Below, piece by piece: positions 11,324 to 21,179 of a DNA stretch of 64,000 nucleotides. Source of the DNA: Datisca glomerata (lineage: Eukaryota > Streptophyta > Magnoliopsida > Cucurbitales > Datiscaceae); the NCBI GenBank assembly GCA_003255025.1, contig QANY01004770.1:791790-855789 (forward strand), read 5' to 3'. Every line of letters starts with the position of its first letter. Within the stretch, counting starts at the first letter, position 1. The translations under genes and the position numbers were made by a program. The notes beneath the pieces are model-generated. The model was not told where the DNA came from and did no database searches. It saw nothing but the letters and a program-made list of their open reading frames with translations.

Positions 11324-12217
11324 TTAATGGCTCTTACCTTGTTCATCAACCTCAATACATTGACTAGACACTACAAAACCAAGAAAATTAACTATTTCCA
11401 TGCAAAAGTTACACTTCTTAAGGTTAGCGTACAACTTTTCTTGCCTAAGAATTTCTAGTACTTGACGCACATGCATGATATGATCATCTAAGCACTTAGA
11501 GTATATGAGAATATCATCAAAGTAAACAACAACAAACTTTCTCAAGTACTCGCGCAACACATGGTTCATCAATCGTATGAATGTGCTAGGTGCATTAGTG
11601 AGACGAAATGGCATAACAAGCCACTCATACAACCCATACTTTGTCTTAAACCCTGTTTTCCATTCATCTCTAACATTCATTCGAATTTGATAATAACCAG
11701 ATTTTAAGTCTATCTTAGTGAACAAACACGAACCATATAATTCATCAAACATATCATCTAACCTAGGAATAAAGTGACGATACTTTACATTCATTTTATT
11801 GATGGCTCCACAGTCTACACACATCCTCCATGTCCCATTCTTCTTTGGCACAGGAATAACAGGAACTGAGCAAGGACTTAGACTCTCCTTCACATACCTC
11901 TTAGTTAACAACTCCTCCACTTGTTTTTGGATCTCCTTTGTCTCACTTGAATTCGTTCTATATGTTGCCCAATTGGGTATGGCAGCTCCAAGAATGAAGT
12001 CAATTTTATGTTCTATGCCTCTAATTGGTGGTAAACCACTTGGCATCTCCTCGGGAAACAAGTCTTCAAATTTCTGCAAAAGATCAACAAACACACTAGG
12101 CAAAGAGGAGTTAAGTTCATTAGTTACAAAATAAGCCCATTTGTACAAGAGTACAAATATAGACCGATTAGAGTACAATGCATATCTAACCTCACTTGCC
12201 TTGGTTATTAAACTCAC
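11324..12217 (-). pseudogene. Gypsy reverse transcriptase
   Basis: The minus-strand frame of 297 aa carries the RT core: FEDLFPEEMPSGLPP leading in, VPVPKKNGTWRMCVDCGAIN, FTKIDLKSGYYQIR, and the catalytic YFDDILIYSK, the Ty3/gypsy form of the YXDD box. The frame shifts at about 11335, within the conserved segment after the thumb, so it ends early in this frame. Together with the RNase H and integrase frame downstream it makes the pol part of the element. Confidence 0.92.
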
Positions 12218-12480
12218 ACTCTTTACACTTTTCTCTCCTTTTTCTTTTCCCTCTTTCTTTTCACTCTTTTTCTTTTCACTTTCTAAAGCACTTTTCTCTC
12301 ATTTTTCTTTTCCCTCTTTCTTTTCACTCCTTTTCTTTTCACTCTCTAAAGCACTTTTCTCTCCTATTTCTTTTCCCTATTTCTTTTCACTCATTTTATT
12401 TTCACTCTATAAAGCATTTTTCTTACTTTCTTTTTCTTTCTTTTCAGCCTCCGCTCTCATCCTTTCCATTTTACATTGGT
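12218..12480 (-). repeat. Tandem repeat encoding a Lys/Glu-rich pol linker
   Basis: Units of about 57-63 bp (CTAAAGCACTTTTCTCTC, CTTTTCCCTCTTTCTTTTCAC on the + strand) repeat three to four times. In the minus-strand pol frame they read as EKKKSEKKEGKEKREKSALES-type sequence between protease and RT. A charged spacer here is a known feature of some plant gypsy polyproteins. The two long + strand frames across it are antisense by-products. Confidence 0.75.
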
Positions 12481-12559
12481 CTTCATACACTTTTTTTAGG
12501 AAAGTGGTGTAAGTATAGTCTTCCGCTCATCCTTGGTGAATGAATACCTATTTGAGGTA

Positions 12560-12934
12560 CTCATCATGTATAGCTCTCCTATCAAATTGCCATGGTCTAC
12601 CAAGCAAAATATCTCTAGCATGCATAGGAACCACATCACACAACACCTCATCATGATATTTACCAATTGAAAATGAGATAATAGATTGCCTATTCACCTT
12701 GACCTCACCACAATCATTAAGGCACTTAAGCTTGTATGGTCATGGGTGTAGTGTAGTAGACATTCTCAATCTATTAATTAATAATGTACTCACCACATTA
12801 GTGCAACTCCCAGCATCGATAATCACACTATATGCTTTACCTTGAACATGACATCTTGTGTGGAACAAGTTGTCTCGTTGCTCATGGCATTCCTCTTTCA
12901 ATTGGGTGTTAAGAGCACGTCTTGTAACCAACAC
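12560..12934 (-). pseudogene. Gypsy aspartic protease
   Basis: The minus-strand frame 12934-12740 reads LFHTRCHVQGKAYSVIIDAGSCTNVVS, the retropepsin active-site region, but the catalytic triplet is D-A-G rather than D-S/T/G-G. The frame breaks near 12740, and downstream text up to about 12560 still reads as protease tail (RDILLGRPWQFD-like). It sits between gag and RT as expected. The protease would cut the polyprotein. Confidence 0.75.
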
Positions 12935-12961
12935 ATCACCCTTAATTGGTTCCTCAATGCT

Positions 12962-14165
12962 TCATTCTCTACAACTCTCCAATTCGCTTTCATTGTTACC
13001 ATCTTCTTCATCAGTCACTATCTCACCATTTTGTAGGGTCATAGTTCTCCTATTAGGGCACTCCCTGCTAATATGACCTACACCTTGACACTTAATGTCT
13101 CTATTTCTCCCTTTAAGCTCTTCGATTTTGGATTTTTCTTTGAAAATCGTATCTGCCTTTCCCTTTGCACCATCATAAGCAGCCTTATTTTCACGCTTAA
13201 AATCACCATTTCCATCACTTTTCCAAGTAGAATTAGAGTTGGAATAAGGTTTGGAAACATATCTTGCTGCCTCTCTTCCTTGGAGTTGCTTTTCAACCTT
13301 GATGGCAATGTGCACCATCTCCTCTAACTCCACATAAGGTTGTAAATCCACTCGGTCAGCTATCTCCTTGTTCAAACCAGCCAAGAAATGTGCCATAGTT
13401 GTCTCCATATCCTCCTCTATATCAGCCTAGTCATGAGCATTTCCATCTCATTGTAGTAATCATCCACACCCTTACTGCCATGTCTAAGAACTTGAAGTTT
13501 CTACACAAGTTCCCTATGAAAATGCCTAGGTACAAATCTCTTCCACATTGTAGACTTGTGATCATGCCAGGTCTCAATAGGATTCTCCAAATTTCTTCTT
13601 CTACCAAGCTATAGCATAATCTGAAAATTGTGTAACCGCCAACATGACCTTCTTCTCCTCACTAAAGTGATGACAATCAAATATGAGTTCCACCTTCTTT
13701 TCCCATTCTAAATAGGCCTTTAGATCTTATTTACCTTGAAAATGAGGTATCTTAAGTTTAATGCTTCCCAAATTTCTATCTACAAAATCGTCATTGCCTC
13801 GGTTTCTACCATGGAATTGATTTTCTCGCATTCTCCCTCTACCTCTGCCAAAATTGTGACCTTCTCTTCCTCATCCTCTAGGAATGACCCTTTCAACAAT
13901 TATGTCATCATCTTCCTCATTATAATCAAAATCTTCATCTTCAAAGTAATCAACATGAGGTATTCTATTTCTACGTCTTTTTCACCCTTCGTTGTGATTT
14001 GGTGTTACTCTTTCAACTGCTTGCAACCTTGTATCCATACACTCTAATGCGTCCCTCATAGCCTCCACATGTCGATTAAAACGTACAAACTCTCATTGTT
14101 GAGCCTCACATAGCATAGCTTCAGGAACATGATCAATATCATTATCTCCACTTTGGTTTGACATT
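12962..14165 (-). pseudogene. Gypsy gag
   Basis: Starting near 14165 on the minus strand, text continues through several stops and frameshifts. It includes an R/G-rich stretch, a retrotrans_gag core (AYLEWEKKVELIFDCHHFSEEKK near 13710-13640) and the frame 13408-12962. That frame ends in a CCHC knuckle lacking its first cysteine (KCQGVGHISRECPN). Gag forms the particle and binds RNA; this copy is defective. Confidence 0.85.
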
Positions 14166-14399
14166 GCTATGATAGAGTGTTAGAAACAAAGAAAGAAATA
14201 TTTAAGGACCTCACTAGCGCTCCCTCACATGTTTGCACTCAAAAGATGGGGATGATCACTCGTGTTCAACTCAAATATTATTTCACTCAAGGTTTTTCTC
14301 ACACCACTCCAGCTAATTATTTTATGTTCTTAGAAGAATCACACTTTTAAAGCAATTCAAATAGCTTGTAATTGTGTAGAATTCCAAAATAGAAATTTT

Positions 14400-14680
14400 T
14401 GAAACAAGTTTGAGCAAGAAACGAATTTCGGGAAACCAAGAATTTAGGAAAGTAATGAATTTAGGAAAGTGTTGAACTTAGGAAAGTACAGAATTTAGGA
14501 AAGACAAGATATGATAAGATAAGATATGATAAGATGAAGTAAGATATGATGTGATAAGATATGATAATATAAGATAAGATATGAGAATAAGGATAAGGAT
14601 AACGATGGATAAGATAAATAAATAAGGATAACAAGATTTAAAAGATAAAGATAAGATATGGATAAGATGAGAAGATGATA
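14400..14680 (-). repeat. Two adjacent short tandem repeats in the gypsy leader
   Basis: 14425-14505 holds four to five copies of an 18-22 bp unit (GAATTTAGGAAAGTA). 14505-14665 is a degenerate run of GATAAGATAT. Both lie between the primer binding site and gag, in what would be the 5' untranslated leader of the element. Confidence 0.7.
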
Positions 14681-15000
14681 GCTAAAACAATGAAAATTTG
14701 GATTTTTAGGTAAAATGACGTAGAAAATTTAATGACCTAAAAAGTGGATGAAAACGATAGAATTTGGCTACAAACATTGAAAGAACTTCGTAGGGAACGA
14801 AAATCAGTTCAATTTTATATGCAATGGTGCTCGTTTCGACTCTCGGATCAAAAGTTCTGGCTTTTTTAAGACTAGCCAACAAAATCACACGAAAAATAAT
14901 ATATTTTTTGAATCGAAAAAAGAAAGAAATAGAAGGGAAGGAAAAACACAATAACGAAGATAAAGAACGAATAGGATAGTTAACCTGTTTCCAGAAACTA

Positions 15001-15014
15001 AAACTCTGATACTA
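15001..15014 (-). other. Primer binding site of the gypsy element
   Basis: On the minus strand, AGTATCAGAGTTT directly follows the 5' LTR and matches the core GTATCAGAG of the initiator tRNA-Met complement. Its position confirms orientation and boundary. Confidence 0.75.
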
Positions 15015-15016
15015 AA

Positions 15017-15811
15017 TGATACGAACTTCCAGAAATAAGCTTGAGAACCCTTTTACGTATACGGACCCTCAAGCATTAACATGAAAATCCTAAAAACCAA
15101 TTCGGTGACAACCCCTAAGAAAGGCTACAAAAACAGATTTTTTAGATAGATGATCAAGAATTAGAATAAAGAAAACTTATTTCTGCATTCTAATTTTGAA
15201 ACACTCCACAAGAAGGTGATCAATCTACTTAAATATTTCTTAAAGCATGTATTCTACTCAAGAACACAAAAATAAAAGCAAAAACAACTTTTAGGTTTTT
15301 AAATAATAAATGCTGGCTCCTAAGACATTCTACCAAGGAGTATTTATAGCCTTAACAAAAGTTTCCTAAAAACAAATGTTTCCTAAAAACCTTTAAACAC
15401 AAAAATAAAAAACTTAATAATTAAGAATAGACTATATTAAGCTAAATAAAACCAACGGACTCTAAATGAAGTAAAATTTCATCCAACCCAATAGAAAACA
15501 TAAAAGGTGGCCCGTTACATACTTAATCAAACCCATTAGTAACTTAGACTTGAATTAAGTTGTATTGAACTCGAGTTGCATTTGTCCCAAAGCTTTGGTG
15601 TCATTGTAAACCTTCACTAGCTGAATTAACTAAGCCTTGCAAATGATGGATTAAGGCTTGTTGAAGCTTCTTAGAACGTGACCTTGTTATTGGTCCTTGA
15701 GGCATGCTAATTGGATTAGAAACCTCTTGAACTTGCTCCTTGCCTTCTTGATCATGCTCACCTTCAAGATGTTGAATCCTTGAAACTTGGTGTGTAGGTT
15801 GATCCTTAATA
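15017..15811 (-). repeat. 5' LTR of the gypsy element
   Basis: 795 bp, homologous along its length to 8802-9594. The outer terminus is mutated (TA for TG, read on the minus strand). TSD GAGTT follows at 15812-15816. Confidence 0.92.
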
Positions 15812-15829
15812 GAGTTTCTCCCGTTTCCT

Positions 15830-16640
15830 AAGACTTATGTTCAAATAAAGAATTATGGCCCATTTTCGCTTTGAGAGTGACTTATGAAATGTCCGTTTTT
15901 AAGAACATAGGTTCAAATAAAGAACCATGACCCCGTCTTCATTTTGAGAGAATGAATTATGAACTGTCATTTCTTTTGAGAGGATGACTTATGTTCAAAA
16001 AAATAACCATGACCCCATTTTTATTATAAGAGAAGGGACTTACGAATTACCCGTTTTCTTTAGGTTCAAATAAAGAACTATGGCCTCATTTGCATTTTTC
16101 GCATTCTAGGAGAATGTCTCACGAACTGTCCGCTCTCAAGGACTTAGGTTCAAATAAAGAACCGTGGCCCCGTCTTTATTCTGAGAGTAGAGCTTATGAA
16201 TTGTCATTTTTTTTTAGAGGAGGACTTAAGTTCAAATAAAGAACCATGACCCCATTTTTATTATGAGAGAAGGGACTTATAAATTTTCTGTTTTCAAGAA
16301 CTTAGGTTCAAATAAAGAACCATGACCCTCTTTACATTTTTTGCATTCTGGGAGAATGTCACAAACTATCCGCTCTCAAGGACTTAGGTTCAAATAAAGA
16401 ACCATGATCTCGTCTTCATTCTTTGAGTAGGACTTACGAATTGCCATTTTCTTTTGAGAGTAGGACTTAGGTTCAAATAAAAAACTTTGACCCTATTTTT
16501 ATTATGAGAGAAGAGACTTACGAATCGCCCATTTTCAAGAACTTAGGTTCAAATAAAGGACCATTGTCTCGTTTAAATTTTGAGAGTAGGACTTATGAAT
16601 TGTCCCTCCCAAGAACTTACGCCCTTATTTCCATTGTTGT
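15830..16640 (-). repeat. About 80-bp tandem array with a three-unit higher-order period
   Basis: The anchor word GTTCAAATAAAG (or a close variant) starts at 15839, 15911, 15993, 16064, 16148, 16230, 16306, 16388, 16471 and 16547: ten units of 71-84 bp. Every third unit is most alike, giving a 237-242 bp higher-order period. Three unit types are distinguishable by CCCCGTCTTCATT, CCCCATTTTTATTATGAGAGAAGG and GCATTCTRGGAGAATGTC. It lies in the internal region of the LARD-like element; non-coding. Confidence 0.85.
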
Positions 16641-18570
16641 TGAAGAAGAGAGAAAGTTGACACCAAATATTTGTCTTGTAAGCAGTCTGCACGTTATCAT
16701 GCCATAAGTTTTGATCGAAAGTTTCAAATTGAATTCCATGAAATTCTTCAAGAAGTTGATTTCATATGCTTCCCATGTTATATAATTCATCATGTAATTG
16801 GCTCTCCGTCGGTACAGTTTAATTTCTAAATTTAATAGTTTTGCATTGTCTTCTTTCCGAATAGTTTATATGAAAACTACCATAACTTTTGCCCCCAAGC
16901 ACCAAATTGATTTTCGTAAAAATTTTTAAGAAGCTAATTTCTATATTTTTCAAATGACATGATTTTCCATAAATTTCTCTTCCATTTACTTGAGCTTAAA
17001 AATCGTATTTCACTTCTAGTTTCGTTGTCATGCCGTTTCCGTTTCGGCTTTCAATTCATTTCCGTTTTCAATGTCGTACACGTTGCCCTTTTCATTCCCT
17101 TTGCTACAAATTTTTCAGTTCCATTGTCAAGAAGTTTCCGTTGCCGTTGGCACAACGTTTCCCATTCTTGTTGCCACAACATTGATTGTTCTCAACGTTT
17201 CTCGTTCCCATCGCCATGCCTTTTCCATTTCTGTATGACATGACATCTCTGTTCCTGTAGCCAGGACGTCTCCGTTCCTGTAGTTAGGACGTCTCTATTT
17301 TCATCATTTGTTCATCTTTTATTTTCCTACACTTTTACATATAGAATAGGAAAGAGCTAGTCTCCAAAAAATACGCATATTAAAGTTCATGCTTTTGTTC
17401 ATCAACCGTTAAGAGATTTTTTATAGCTTTAGAAAAGCTTAAATTCAAAATTTAGAATTGGAAGTTCAAAAATTCATTCATCGTGCAGTACGTGCATCAA
17501 ATCGGTTTGAATACCGTTTACAACATTTTATGTTATCCACAATAGGGTCAAACTTGGAATTTTATCAAAACAAATGGCCTAAACATGATAAATGTAATTT
17601 CTATAATTACATCAAAGAATGAAAAAATTTAACATGGAGAGCTAATTAATTATGCCCTACACAATTAGCGTAGAATTAATTTCACTAATTTAATATACTT
17701 GAACTATTGTGTTAATATTTTTCTCAAGACATTGTACAATATGCTCATGCAATCATTCAATATTTTTAACGGATAATATATGTATTTAGAGGCAAAGCAA
17801 TAATTTAAAAATAAATACTTGGCTTGCAATTTGATGTCCTGCATAAGACGACCCATGTGTTTGAAAGCGGTAGCGTCGTCGTAGTTGAATTTTGAATGAG
17901 GTTGAACTAGTTCATTTTCTGAAATTTTTTGTGAAAGCTTTGATACCTCATGGATCAAATCTCACAATTTTAGTAGAGATCATCGATTTGACCATTGATT
18001 TTGAGAAAATATGCATATCCCAGCTATGATATCTGGACTTGAATCTTGAAACTCGTTCTTACCTAAGATATTAAATAATGTTGATGCAAATAATTACATT
18101 ATTCTCCTGACATTAAAAGCACATCAAACAACGTAATTTAGTTATGAGAATTTTGCAAATTATTTGCATAATAACGTAAATAAACTCACTTAAATGTTAT
18201 ATTTATTACGTATTTGCTCCGTCATTTTTGTTTATTCAGGACCTGGTGAAATTGACCTCGAGGAGTTGAAGTGGGTCATTTGAAGGAGGGAGCATGCGTT
18301 GGGCCTATGAGGAGCTAGACAAGGCGCTGGGCTTGCTGGAGGCCTGGGCATAAGCACCTAACACACGTGGGTCAAGCCTGGAGCGTGGGTCGTGGGTCTT
18401 GGATCGCCACGTAGATATGCTTGGGAAGATGGGCCGTGTGGTTGGGCTCCATAAGGTGGAGAGGACCGTGCAAAAGGGACCTGTACGCTCGGGTCACACG
18501 TGGGTCCAAATTGAGTACGGGTTGATTCGCAGGTTGAACCGCGGGTCGCACTGTGCTCCTTATTCTCTGA
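16641..18570. other. LARD-like internal region, no gene recognised
   Basis: Mixed sequence with a small local duplication (CCGTTCCTGTAG, followed by AGGACGTCTC, twice at about 17252-17288) and GTTGCCGTTG/GTTGCCACAAC variants at 17130-17180. From 18240 to 18600 it is clearly more GC-rich than its surroundings. No retrotransposon domain can be read on either strand. Confidence 0.45.
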
Positions 18571-18571
18571 G

Positions 18572-19162
18572 CTAAGAAAGCTTTCCATTGGGCTCCTGAA
18601 GTGAGCCCTCCCTTGGGTATGGGCTACTGACCAACGGGTTATCGACCAGGTAGGTCAACCCGGTGATTGGAAAATGGGTAGAAAAGATGACAGCCGCCGC
18701 CGGTGGCGCGTGAAGGCACTTGCAGCCTCCTCTGACAACTGTTTTCCGCTGGTGAAAGCTCTGAATCACCAGAAATATTTTTCTGAAGCCTTCTATGGAT
18801 AACTTGGAGTCTGAACATGTTTCACTTGATGTAGATCTGAGATTCTTTGTTCGGCAATCGATGAGATTATTCACGGTCAGAAAAAAGTTCGATGACGTCG
18901 TGGGTGAGTGGTTCGGCGATGAAGGACGCCGACGACCTGAAAGACGCCTTGAGCTGGTTGTTCCCGACACGCTTCGAGGCTTCTCGTGGCTCGCCGGCTT
19001 CTGCAATGGTGGATTCCACCGATCCAAAACATTCTCCTTTGGTGGCTGTTTTACATTTTTTTGTTGCTCTTGGCTTGACTGTCGTAGGTGGAACTTTCTT
19101 CGTCCATCAGTCCGTGGGTTTCGCCGACGCCTGATAGCCGTTGTTGAATTTTTCAGATTCAA
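18572..19162 (-). CDS. 196-codon open frame of the LARD-like element, function unknown
   Basis: It begins about 240 bp inside the 5' LTR on the sense strand of the element, where a gag frame would normally start. The predicted protein is basic and Arg/Ser/Pro-rich in its first half (RRRRNPRTDGRRKFH), with no zinc knuckle, no capsid-like motif and no transmembrane segment. Base composition is more GC-rich than the AT-rich surroundings. It may be a remnant gag, a captured host fragment, or chance in a GC-rich segment. The antisense frame at 18795-19205 is of similar length, so the coding status is uncertain. Confidence 0.3.
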   Translation of the reverse strand: MNLKNSTTAIRRRRNPRTDGRRKFHLRQSSQEQQKNVKQPPKENVLDRWNPPLQKPASHEKPRSVSGTTSSRRLSGRRRPSSPNHSPTTSSNFFLTVNNLIDCRTKNLRSTSSETCSDSKLSIEGFRKIFLVIQSFHQRKTVVRGGCKCLHAPPAAAVIFSTHFPITGLTYLVDNPLVSSPYPREGSLQEPNGKLS

Positions 19163-19402
19163 TTTAAAGAAAGCGTTAATAATTTTTTTAATAATACTCG
19201 TATAAAATAAATAAATCGATTGAACATGTAATAAATGAATTTATCATTCTTCGTTTCTGGTTCCAATTCGTTATCATATCTGTTCTTGCTCTCGATTCCG
19301 TATCTGCTTCCGTATCCGTTATGGAAAGTGTTTGATTTGAGCTTGAGTGTTTTGGGAAGAGATTTCTTGAGTTTTTTCTCATCTCTCAATGAAAGCACAA
19401 AA

Positions 19403-19910
19403 TGTAAAGGAAAAAATTCACAGTATTTGAGAATTGATCGTGAATTCTCTACATCATAATATGAAAATATAGAGAATAATTAAGAGAGAGAATGAGAGAT
19501 AAAAACGCCATGATTTACATGAATTTTATAATGGGAAGACTTTGATAGTATTTTATTATGGGTGTTGAGTGTTGTTGTGTTGTTCTTTTTTTGTATGTTG
19601 TTACATATGTCTCTATTTATAGGGTTTCATATAATCTGATATAGTTTATCTAATTCTATCTAAAATATGATCACATAATATTACTCTGAGATCCAATTTT
19701 TCAACATTAACTTAGTTAATCTTGACCGTGTGATCAATCCAAAGGTTTTGATTAACTTTTCTTTGGATTGCTAGCAATCCATGTACTTTCTTCTGTTTAG
19801 TCTGTTCTTCATAACCGCCTAGTTGATCCTACGGTCATCGCTCTATATTCTCTTCAATGGAGTTTTCGGTCTAGATCTTGGCACGTGTCATGTGAAATTT
19901 TGCCTATACA
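19403..19910 (-). repeat. 5' LTR of the LARD-like element
   Basis: 508 bp partner of 7619-8144. Sense is minus: TGTATAGG at 19910, CTATAAATAGAG at about 19611-19622, CCTTTACA end at 19403. The sequence after the LTR (TTTTGTGCTTTCATTGAG on the minus strand) is not an obvious tRNA complement. Confidence 0.75.
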
Positions 19911-20477
19911 AAAAGCGGAGGGCTACGAGATAGAGAGAGAGAAAAACAAGGAGAAAAATAGAGAGAGAAAGAAAGAAGATGAAAAAATTGATAACAAGAG
20001 GGAGACACAAAGAAATAGAGATAGAGAAAGGATGAGGCCTACTGGAAAACAGAGGAGGAAGCGATGAAGGCTTGAAAACTACAAAGAGAAGGCAAATTGG
20101 AAGAAATAATAGGGAGGGGTTCGCCAAATGCTAATAGGGAAAGAGAATGGGTTTGCAAAATTGCGGATATGAAAAATAGATGGAGAAGAAGATGAAAGAA
20201 GAGGGGTTCGCTGGGGAGGGACTGCGTGAGAGAGTTGAAGAGGGAGAAAGATGAAAGATTTATATATAATTAGGTTAGGGTTACTCTATGGTGTTGAGCA
20301 TGCGTAGGTGTCAGTGTGTTTGAAAATTATAAATATAACCCAATTTAAAATTTAAAAATCAAATTTTGAAATAATGTTGTCTAATTAATATATAATTAAA
20401 AATGATTTCTAGTCATTTAAATAATATATTATAAATGATTTTACTAAGATACCCCTAAGGAGGGTGGGGGTATTAAA

Positions 20478-21179
20478 GAGAATCTCCAAAATTATCGGTA
20501 TTGGAGATGTGTGTCTTGAAACAGATATTGAGAGCAAGCTGGTACTCAGAAATGTGAGGCATGTACCAGACATCCAATTGACTTGATTTCGACTTGTTAG
20601 CTCGACGAAGAGGGATATCACAACTATTTTGGTGAAGGTAAATGTGGAAACTAACCAAAGGTTCATTAATAATGGCCATAGCAATAAAAAATTCTATGCT
20701 CCATGTGACATCTACAAAGCTCAACAGTGGCTCCATGAATGCCGTTGAGGGTTATCCCATGAGTGAATTGTCGCATACGAAACTTGGGCACATGATTCAG
20801 AAAGGTCTTGAGATGCTAGCCAAGAAACGACTCCTCCCAAATATAAAAAGTACGCCAGTTAATACTTGTACTCATTGTTTAGCTAGTAAACAACATATGG
20901 TGTCATTTAGAAGAACATTCGACAAAAGCTCTAATGTTCTAAATTTGGTGCATTCTAATGCGTCTGGTTCCATGAATACTAATTCCCTTGGGGATGCTTC
21001 ATATTTTGTTACATTTATGGACGATCACTCCAGAAAAAGTGTAGGATTGTATTTTGAAATCTAAAGAACAGATTTTCAGTGTCTTTAAAAATTCCATGCC
21101 TAAGTTGAAAGAGAGACATGGAGATTGCTAAAGTATATTTAGATAGATAATGATAGTGAATACACAGCTTCTTTTTGAG
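20478..21179 (+). pseudogene. Composite copia: protease C-terminus and integrase N-terminus
   Basis: The frame resumes at 20490 with IIGIGDVCLETDIESKLVLRNV, the second half of copia protease. After a frameshift near 20580 comes the GAG-pre-integrase/integrase start (LGHMIQKGLEMLAKKRLLP, then CTHCLASKQ, the CxxC of the HHCC zinc domain) and the first part of the catalytic core (DASYFVTFMDDHSRK). The matching N-terminal part ends at 5663. Homology stops abruptly at about 21179, inside the core after the NDSEYTASF-like segment, where gypsy LTR sequence begins. Confidence 0.85.

Larger units (their letters stand above)
8802..15811 (-). mobile_element. Ty3/gypsy retrotransposon, full structure but decayed
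   Basis: 7,010 bp, minus strand. LTRs lie at 15017-15811 (5') and 8802-9594 (3'), with the 5-bp TSD GAGTT at 8797-8801 and 15812-15816. Order on the minus strand: 5' LTR, tRNA-Met-type primer site, repeat-rich leader, gag, protease, K/E-rich linker, RT, RNase H, integrase, polypurine tract, 3' LTR. Placing integrase last is the diagnostic Ty3/gypsy order. Frameshifts, stops and a shortened integrase C-terminal part make it non-functional. About 17 differences in the first 125 aligned LTR bases, counted by eye, indicate an old insertion. Confidence 0.92.
7619..19910 (-). mobile_element. Non-autonomous LTR retrotransposon (LARD-like), interrupted by a gypsy element
   Basis: Two related terminal repeats (7619-8144 and 19403-19910) face the same direction. 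The TATA box (CCTATAAATAGAG) indicates minus-strand transcription, so 19403-19910 is the 5' LTR. The flanks are the two halves of one purine-rich tract, with AAAAA on the left and AAAAG on the right, consistent with a slightly decayed TSD. Removing the gypsy at 8802-15811 leaves about 4.2 kb of internal DNA with no gag, protease, RT, RNase H or integrase that I can recognise, only tandem repeats and a 196-codon frame. That matches the definition of a large retrotransposon derivative; no clear primer binding site was seen. Confidence 0.6.
5664..20474 (-). mobile_element. Probable gypsy solo LTR (about 2.5 kb) inside the copia, itself interrupted
   Basis: The left terminus TAATGCCCCGAGAG (5664) and right terminus GGGGGTATT (20474) resemble the ends of the 26040-28467 gypsy LTR, which starts TGTAACACCCCGAAAG and ends GATGTTACA. 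They sit exactly where the copia protease is split, with AAAG on both sides (5660-5663 and 20475-20478). Excluding the 7619-19910 insertion, 5664-7618 plus 19911-20474 totals 2,519 bp, similar to the 2,428 bp of that LTR. Minus-strand TATA candidates lie near 20262-20272. No internal gypsy coding sequence is found in these arms, hence solo LTR. Confidence 0.6.

Noticed and set aside
12141..12543. Two overlapping + strand frames rich in Phe, Ser and Leu
   Set aside because: They are antisense to the Lys/Glu-rich repeat of the gypsy pol linker.
15830..16640. CRISPR-like array
   Set aside because: Units are whole 80-bp tandem repeats without unique spacers, in a plant retroelement.
18795..19205. 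136-codon + strand frame
   Set aside because: It is antisense to the LARD-like sense strand and overlaps the 196-codon minus frame; no motif supports either strongly, and this one runs against the LTR promoter direction.
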